From contig CABHOW010000164.1 in the NCBI GenBank assembly GCA_902168225.1, positions 1 through 64,000 of the forward strand: 64,000 bases of DNA, written 5' to 3'. Below are positions 59,715 through 64,000 of the stretch, in pieces; the stretch's first letter is position 1; each line of letters starts with the position of its first letter. The DNA is from an uncultured Flavihumibacter sp. GTDB taxonomy: Bacteria; Bacteroidota; Bacteroidia; Chitinophagales; Chitinophagaceae. The notes below the pieces were generated by a model, which saw only the letters and a list, made by a program, of their open reading frames with translations, searched no databases and had not been told where the DNA came from. Made by a program: the position numbers and the translations under genes.

Positions 59715-61103
59715 TTAAAAATCGTTTCGTGATTGTAAATATACACCTTCCCTTCCCAGTTGGTTAAAGCTATACTCAATTTTAAACACAAAATCATAAA
59801 TCGATACAATATCGAGCCCTATTCCATAAGATCTTAAGAGGGTATTGTTGAGCGTATTGGAAGGAACCGCATATTTATTGTAAGCATACCCGACATCTCC
59901 ATACAGTTTTAAGAAAAACCGAAATGGAATCTTGTCATGTGTTTTACTCCGAAATGGGTTATGGAGCACATATTTCCCCACCTGCTGTTGTAGCGTGGTT
60001 TTAAGTGCTGCCCCAAAATTTCCGTCAACTACATTATATTCTAAGCCACGCATAAAAAAATAACCGTATCCAAATAATCGCTGATCAAAGAAATCACTTT
60101 TTTCCGGTGTTCGGATTGCTGCAAATCCTTCCAAATGCAAAAATGTTTTTTTGGCTAATGGCTTTACATATACTGCCCGAATATTGGCTTGCCATAAATG
60201 CGTTTCCCTGTTGATACCTCTTTTTGTTATTCCTACATCCAGCATCCACCCTTTGAGGGGATAATAAATATAATCTGTATTATAATATTTGAATTCATAA
60301 GAAAAATCGGGGTATTTAAATCGTTGTACACCAAATGGGTAATAGTTAGGATTTACTTTTATGATACTATCACTTATTTCCTGATCGTTATATCCGACTC
60401 TAAAATAATGTCTTTGCTTATTATCAGGCCTCCAGCTGTAGGCCAATTCGGCACGCATTGTTTTTCGCATGATATCTTCCCCTCGAAAAAAGGCTTGCTT
60501 ATTATTGATGGTAGCATAATTCAATTCGCGCTGCGTTGCGTATAGGTATCCGATGCTAAACCCTTTCGTTAATTTTTTATCAACAAAAGGCAAATTATAT
60601 CGTAGGGTTATTTGTTGTGTATAACCTGTAATAAGCCAAATATCTAAATTATCGTTTCTCCCGCTGATATTATTCTGGATAAATTTGAGTCCATAATTAA
60701 CACGCTCTAAACTGGCTTTCTGATCTACAAACCATTGATTAAAATTACGGTCAACTAATTTGAAGTAGGGTAAAGGAAACAGATACCATCGCTCTTTGAC
60801 TAATACATGAATATCTACCGTACTATCGGTTTTAACAGCATCTACAAGCACGTCTACAAAGAGGGTTGTATTCATGAGTAACTGTTTGGATAGTATTATT
60901 TTCTCTCTTAGCGTTTGATCATTCAGGATTTCATCTTTCTTAAATACTATCTCCCGATATACAATAAAATCATGGGTACGTTTATTTCCTTCGATAATAA
61001 TTTTATTAACCTTCCATAAGGAATCGGGTGTTATTTGCTGCGCCCATATTTGTTCATATGCGCATAAATTAAAAAATAGTAGTAGCAGCAAAAAACGCAT
61101 CAA
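59715..61103 (-). CDS. BamA/TamA-family outer-membrane protein (POTRA plus barrel)
   Basis: A 462-residue D15/surface-antigen-like protein. A signal peptide (about 1-21), one POTRA domain (about 30-105: IIIEGNKRTHDFIVYREIVF) and a C-terminal barrel (about 115-462) ending in the IEYSFNQLGREGVYLQSRNDF region with a terminal Phe. It is shorter than BamA and probably helps assemble or secrete outer-membrane proteins. Eight bp upstream of nadK. Confidence 0.86.
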   Translation of the reverse strand: MMRFLLLLLFFNLCAYEQIWAQQITPDSLWKVNKIIIEGNKRTHDFIVYREIVFKKDEILNDQTLREKIILSKQLLMNTTLFVDVLVDAVKTDSTVDIHVLVKERWYLFPLPYFKLVDRNFNQWFVDQKASLERVNYGLKFIQNNISGRNDNLDIWLITGYTQQITLRYNLPFVDKKLTKGFSIGYLYATQRELNYATINNKQAFFRGEDIMRKTMRAELAYSWRPDNKQRHYFRVGYNDQEISDSIIKVNPNYYPFGVQRFKYPDFSYEFKYYNTDYIYYPLKGWMLDVGITKRGINRETHLWQANIRAVYVKPLAKKTFLHLEGFAAIRTPEKSDFFDQRLFGYGYFFMRGLEYNVVDGNFGAALKTTLQQQVGKYVLHNPFRSKTHDKIPFRFFLKLYGDVGYAYNKYAVPSNTLNNTLLRSYGIGLDIVSIYDFVFKIEYSFNQLGREGVYLQSRNDF

Positions 61104-61117
61104 GAGGAACGATTAAC

Positions 61118-61777
61118 TTACATATTCAGATAGGAAATCAAGTGGCGATAATTCTCTTTCAGTTCATTCGCGTATTCTTCTTCTCCAAAATAATACCGAA
61201 CGATATATTCGTACCGTTGAAAAGTAGCTACTACATCGGATACTTCCATCTTATTGATCTTAAGGGTAATAATTACCAAACCGGTAGATGGCTCTGTATA
61301 GGTATTCAATTGGGTAATATAAGCGTCATTTGTTTCCACCAATCTACTCAGTTCTCCGAATGAAAAATTACGTTTATCTGTTTCCAAAACAATTACAGCC
61401 CCTTTATCTTCATTGCCTAAAAAAACAGATAGGGTTTTGAGTAGTTCAGCAGTTAATACCACTCCTTGTAGTTCTTGTTGCTCATTCACAACAGGCAGAA
61501 GGGATAATTCATGCGCCGCTATTGTACGAAGTGCTGTAAAAAAATGCTCGTCCGGCCGTACCGATAATGGCTGCAACAATATAGGATCAGATAAATGGAT
61601 AGACCCATCTTCTGCATCCAATAAATTTTCCTTACTTATCAGTCCAACAAATTTCTCTTCACTCAAAACAGGTAAATGAAGGATATCATAGTCATCCATC
61701 AACCCCAACGCCAAAGCGGGCTTATCATGGATTGATAAAGCTGGAATATTATTATTGAGTAACTGGGATACTAGCAT
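61118..61777 (-). CDS. CBS-domain protein
   Basis: A 219-residue cytosolic protein with two CBS domains (about 1-55 and 72-125) that commonly bind adenosyl nucleotides: DDYDILHLPVLSEEKFVGLI and AAHELSLLPVVNEQQELQGV. A C-terminal ACT-like segment (about 130-200) begins VIVLETDKRNFSFGEL. It overlaps the start of the neighbouring alpha/beta hydrolase gene's end by 26 bp. A conserved neighbour of nadK in Bacteroidota. Confidence 0.85.
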   Translation of the reverse strand: MLVSQLLNNNIPALSIHDKPALALGLMDDYDILHLPVLSEEKFVGLISKENLLDAEDGSIHLSDPILLQPLSVRPDEHFFTALRTIAAHELSLLPVVNEQQELQGVVLTAELLKTLSVFLGNEDKGAVIVLETDKRNFSFGELSRLVETNDAYITQLNTYTEPSTGLVIITLKINKMEVSDVVATFQRYEYIVRYYFGEEEYANELKENYRHLISYLNM

Positions 61778-62528
61778 ATTTTTTTAAAAAGCTATCCAGT
61801 ATAACATTGAATTCGCCGGGCACTTCCATCATAGGTGCATGGCCGCATTTATCAATAAAATGCAATTCACTGTTTGGGATTAGTTTATTAAATTCTTTTC
61901 CAACAAATGGTGGAGTAATGGTATCATTATTTCCCCAAATAAGTAAGGTAGGTTGTTTGATTTGATTTAGCTCTTCACCCAAATTATTGCGGATGGCGCT
62001 TTTGGCCAATGCAATGATCTTAATTACTTTCAGGCGATTATTTGTTATCTCAAACACTTCATCTACCAACTCTTTAGTGGCTACTGCAGGATCAAAAAAA
62101 GTTAATTGGGTTTTCTTTTTGATATATTCGTAATCACCCCTTTTAGGATAACTATCACCCATACCATTCTCAAATAAACCACTACTGCCGGTAAGTGTTA
62201 AGGTTTTGATATGTTCAGGGTGCTTGAGAACATGTACTAACGCTACATGGCCTCCCAAGGAGTTACCCAACAAATGGATATGCTGATAGCCTAGGGTTTC
62301 AATGAATTTCTGAACATATTTTTCGAGCCCTCCTACAGAAGTGTGAAAAATATCGAGATCAAAAAGTGGTAGAATAGGAACCACCACTTTGAAGTTTTTA
62401 CTGAAATGCCCGATGAGGTGCTCAAAATTACTCATGGCACCAAATAAACCATGGAGCAGTAAAAGGATTTCTCCTTCTCCCTCCTCTATAAAACGGAACT
62501 TATCAACTTGTTTAATCTCGTAATTCAT
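61752..62528 (-). CDS. Alpha/beta hydrolase
   Basis: A 258-residue hydrolase with the oxyanion motif LLLHGLFGAMSN, the nucleophile elbow GNSLGGHVAL (Ser), and the acid/base pair in WGNNDTITPP and the final DKCGHAPMMEVPGEF. No signal. Substrate unknown. Its end overlaps the CBS gene start. Confidence 0.9.
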   Translation of the reverse strand: MNYEIKQVDKFRFIEEGEGEILLLLHGLFGAMSNFEHLIGHFSKNFKVVVPILPLFDLDIFHTSVGGLEKYVQKFIETLGYQHIHLLGNSLGGHVALVHVLKHPEHIKTLTLTGSSGLFENGMGDSYPKRGDYEYIKKKTQLTFFDPAVATKELVDEVFEITNNRLKVIKIIALAKSAIRNNLGEELNQIKQPTLLIWGNNDTITPPFVGKEFNKLIPNSELHFIDKCGHAPMMEVPGEFNVILDSFLKKYASIPVTQ

Positions 62529-62657
62529 CAGTTTGATCTTAAGGTGCTATGGCATCTGCACAAATAAAATGAAAAAAACGAACAATCGTTTGGAAAAAGC
62601 TAATTTCTTTCAGAAACAGCCTAGGTATACTGCTAAGGTACTGAAAAAAGGGCATAT

Positions 62658-63218
62658 TTATGATTTAGTAAGCATGGTAATGGGTAAAAGCTGCTTATTT
62701 AAGTTGTCGAAAAACAGACTGAGTTCTGTAAACATCCCTTTAAAAAGCGGAACCAATTGTGCTAATAAGTTAATGGCAACAGGACCAACCCTGTGCAACC
62801 AGGGATAAAATTTGGAGTTTGTAATGGTATAAGGTTTCAGTAATTCCATTTTCTCGGCATAAAATACCAGGATGCTAAAAAAAGTAAGATATAATAAAGC
62901 AAATACAACGATACCTGCCAGTTTATTGACCCATCCCAGCATACTCAAATCGAGCAAAGTTTCTATGAGTTTGGCACCGATCCTCACCAAAAAACCTACT
63001 GCTATGATGATGATTATAAATGCCAAAAAAGGAAGCCAGAAACCATTCACATGAACCGATGCGGATAACCACCTAGCTACCAGTGTACTCATTTTCAAGG
63101 CTGCGGCTATTCCTAAAAAAATTCCTATAAACGAAAAAAGAGCCACTACCAGCCCTTTTTGCATGCCTTTCCATATAGCCATTATAAATAGAATTACAAC
63201 AATGACGTCGAGTAACAT
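62658..63218 (-). CDS. cvpA: CvpA-family membrane protein
   Basis: A 186-residue protein with four membrane segments (about 1-22, 25-45, 60-85, 100-122) and the family start MLLDVIVVILFIMAIWKGMQ with GLVVALFSFIGIFLGIAAAL. CvpA is linked to colicin V export and envelope integrity. Follows yqeY by 4 bp. Confidence 0.9.
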   Translation of the reverse strand: MLLDVIVVILFIMAIWKGMQKGLVVALFSFIGIFLGIAAALKMSTLVARWLSASVHVNGFWLPFLAFIIIIIAVGFLVRIGAKLIETLLDLSMLGWVNKLAGIVVFALLYLTFFSILVFYAEKMELLKPYTITNSKFYPWLHRVGPVAINLLAQLVPLFKGMFTELSLFFDNLNKQLLPITMLTKS

Positions 63219-63222
63219 TTTA

Positions 63223-63675
63223 TTATTTACTCAATAACGTTTTTACCACTCCTGCAATTGCTTTACCATCGGCTTTTCCGGCCAGTTGTTTACTGGCAAC
63301 ACCCATAACTTTACCTAAATCAGCTACACTGCTTGCTCCCAGTTCTTGAATAATAGCGCTTATTGCCGCCTGAAGTTCTTCTTCACTCATTTGAGCAGGT
63401 AAGAACTGTTCAATCACAGCTATCTCTTCCTGTTCTTTTTGTGCCAGATCGATACGGTTTTGTTGTTGAAATATATCGAGCGAATCTTTCCGCTGCTTCA
63501 TCATTTTTTGTAAAAGCTTGAGTTCGCCCTCGGCAGTAACTTGTCCGTTTGCACCGGGCTCTGTTTTTGCTTTTATAATTTCCGCTTTAATAGCCCTTAA
63601 GCCTCTGAGTAAGCCCTCATTTTTACTCTTCATTGCCTCCTTCATGGCTCCCATAACCTGTATTTCTAAACTCAT
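63223..63675 (-). CDS. yqeY: GatB/YqeY domain protein
   Basis: A 150-residue YqeY protein: AMKSKNEGLLRGLRAIKAEI, then QMKQRKDSLDIF-type helix and YQFLPAQMSEEEL-like QFLPAQMSEEELQAAISAII, ending MGVASKQLAGKADGKAIAGV. Members bind aminoacyl-tRNA ends, although a role in amidation is unproven. Between gldC and cvpA. Confidence 0.92.
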   Translation of the reverse strand: MSLEIQVMGAMKEAMKSKNEGLLRGLRAIKAEIIKAKTEPGANGQVTAEGELKLLQKMMKQRKDSLDIFQQQNRIDLAQKEQEEIAVIEQFLPAQMSEEELQAAISAIIQELGASSVADLGKVMGVASKQLAGKADGKAIAGVVKTLLSK

Positions 63676-63682
63676 TATTATT

Positions 63683-64000
63683 TTATTTAGCTTCTTTTAA
63701 TTGTGTTTCCCTGAACTTTTTATAAAACGATTTTGCAAAGGTTTTGATATCGTCTGTAATGGCCTGCTGACCGGTTGCACGTTGATACGAATCGGCCATA
63801 CCCATAAATGTTTGATAAAAAAAATCGGCCATTTCATCCACCATCATTTGATTTGTCCATAAATCGATACGCAAAGCACTTTTATCTTCCCCATCCCAGA
63901 ATGCCAACATCATGGCTTTTGCTTTTTGCTTCATATCGGCTGTACTATCGGTAGCATTCCAGCTAATATCATGTGGTACTTTTTGCTCGTCGAGCGAAAT
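63683..64000 (-). CDS. gldC: Gliding motility protein GldC, 5'-truncated by window edge
   Basis: The frame is open to the right edge, giving 105 residues of a GldC-type protein: LDEQKVPHDISWNATD at the edge, AKAMMLAFWDGEDKSALRID, then LWTNQMMVDEMADFFYQTFM. GldC is a cytosolic protein of Bacteroidota tied to gliding and type IX secretion. The true start is outside the window; the Met at 63934 is internal. Eight bp upstream of yqeY. Confidence 0.9.
   Translation of the reverse strand: MSLDEQKVPHDISWNATDSTADMKQKAKAMMLAFWDGEDKSALRIDLWTNQMMVDEMADFFYQTFMGMADSYQRATGQQAITDDIKTFAKSFYKKFRETQLKEAK

Noticed and set aside
1-64000. tRNA, rRNA or known riboswitch
   Set aside because: No T-loop/anticodon pattern, rRNA segment or recognised riboswitch core was noticed on either strand, though a covariance search was not possible.

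Overview
The window comes from a Bacteroidota chromosome, most likely a Chitinophagales/Chitinophagaceae-type bacterium. The evidence is a gldC gene at the right edge, a PorG/DUF6089 gene in the order nadK-porG-uppS-bamA-ompH-ompH-murI, many secreted proteins and lipoproteins with Bacteroidota-style signals, and promoter-like TAnnTTTG boxes. No tRNA, rRNA, insertion sequence or CRISPR array was found. The window has two very different halves.

Positions 1 to about 39,110 are an AT-rich integron-type cassette array that continues past the left edge. Almost every gene is on the minus strand. One or a few genes alternate with imperfect-palindrome elements of about 60 to 210 bp. I count 37 complete elements and 2 chimeric ones. 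Each opens (plus strand) with a ...AACG core, closes with a GTT core, and has complementary arms of 15-20 bases just inside the cores. This is the architecture of attC sites and resembles the long repeats of sedentary chromosomal integrons. The elements fall into sequence families that I call A (about 205 bp, AGCAGTTGGGG arm), B (about 135 bp, TTTGCGTTGTGCGG arm), C (about 170 bp, GCGAAGGTTGG arm), D (GCATTGGCGATGTGGCGG arm) and E (about 200 bp, GGCTTGCCGCAGGGCTGG arm). Arm sequences differ between families, but each left arm pairs with its own right arm. Cargo includes toxin-antitoxin and defence-type genes (HigBA, HepT/MntA, AbiV-like, a HEPN protein, DUF4145, DUF3800, orphan barstar), small enzymes (acetyltransferases, DinB-like, cupins, class C beta-lactamase-like hydrolase, M1 aminopeptidase), many secreted or lipoproteins, and unknowns.

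Two co-linear 288-bp segments (14,813-15,100 and 38,188-38,475) each carry the last ~50 codons of a tyrosine recombinase, a hairpin and an attI-like end. They are bounded on both sides by AAC/GTT core triplets, as if the tail of the integrase gene plus attI had itself moved as a cassette. No intact integrase is in the window. The array ends at about 39,107 at a sequence sharing 14 of 15 bases with the attI-like end.

Positions 39,110-39,690 are a repeat-rich intergenic boundary. From 39,688 the ordinary chromosome begins. 39.7-49.1 kb is a sugar-oxidation cluster: two Gfo/Idh/MocA oxidoreductases, three TIM-barrel isomerase/epimerases, a GMC flavoprotein with its small Tat subunit, a lipoprotein cytochrome c and a DUF1080 protein. 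It is best read as periplasmic oxidation of sugars or glycosides to 3-keto forms followed by their breakdown. Next come tadA, a superoxide dismutase and a lipoprotein, then yidD-rnpA-rpmH. The right end is an envelope-biogenesis run on the minus strand: gldC, yqeY, cvpA, an alpha/beta hydrolase, a CBS protein, a BamA-like protein, nadK, porG-like, uppS, bamA, two ompH/skp genes and murI. Several intergenic gaps here hold GTCCG-rich self-complementary repeats.
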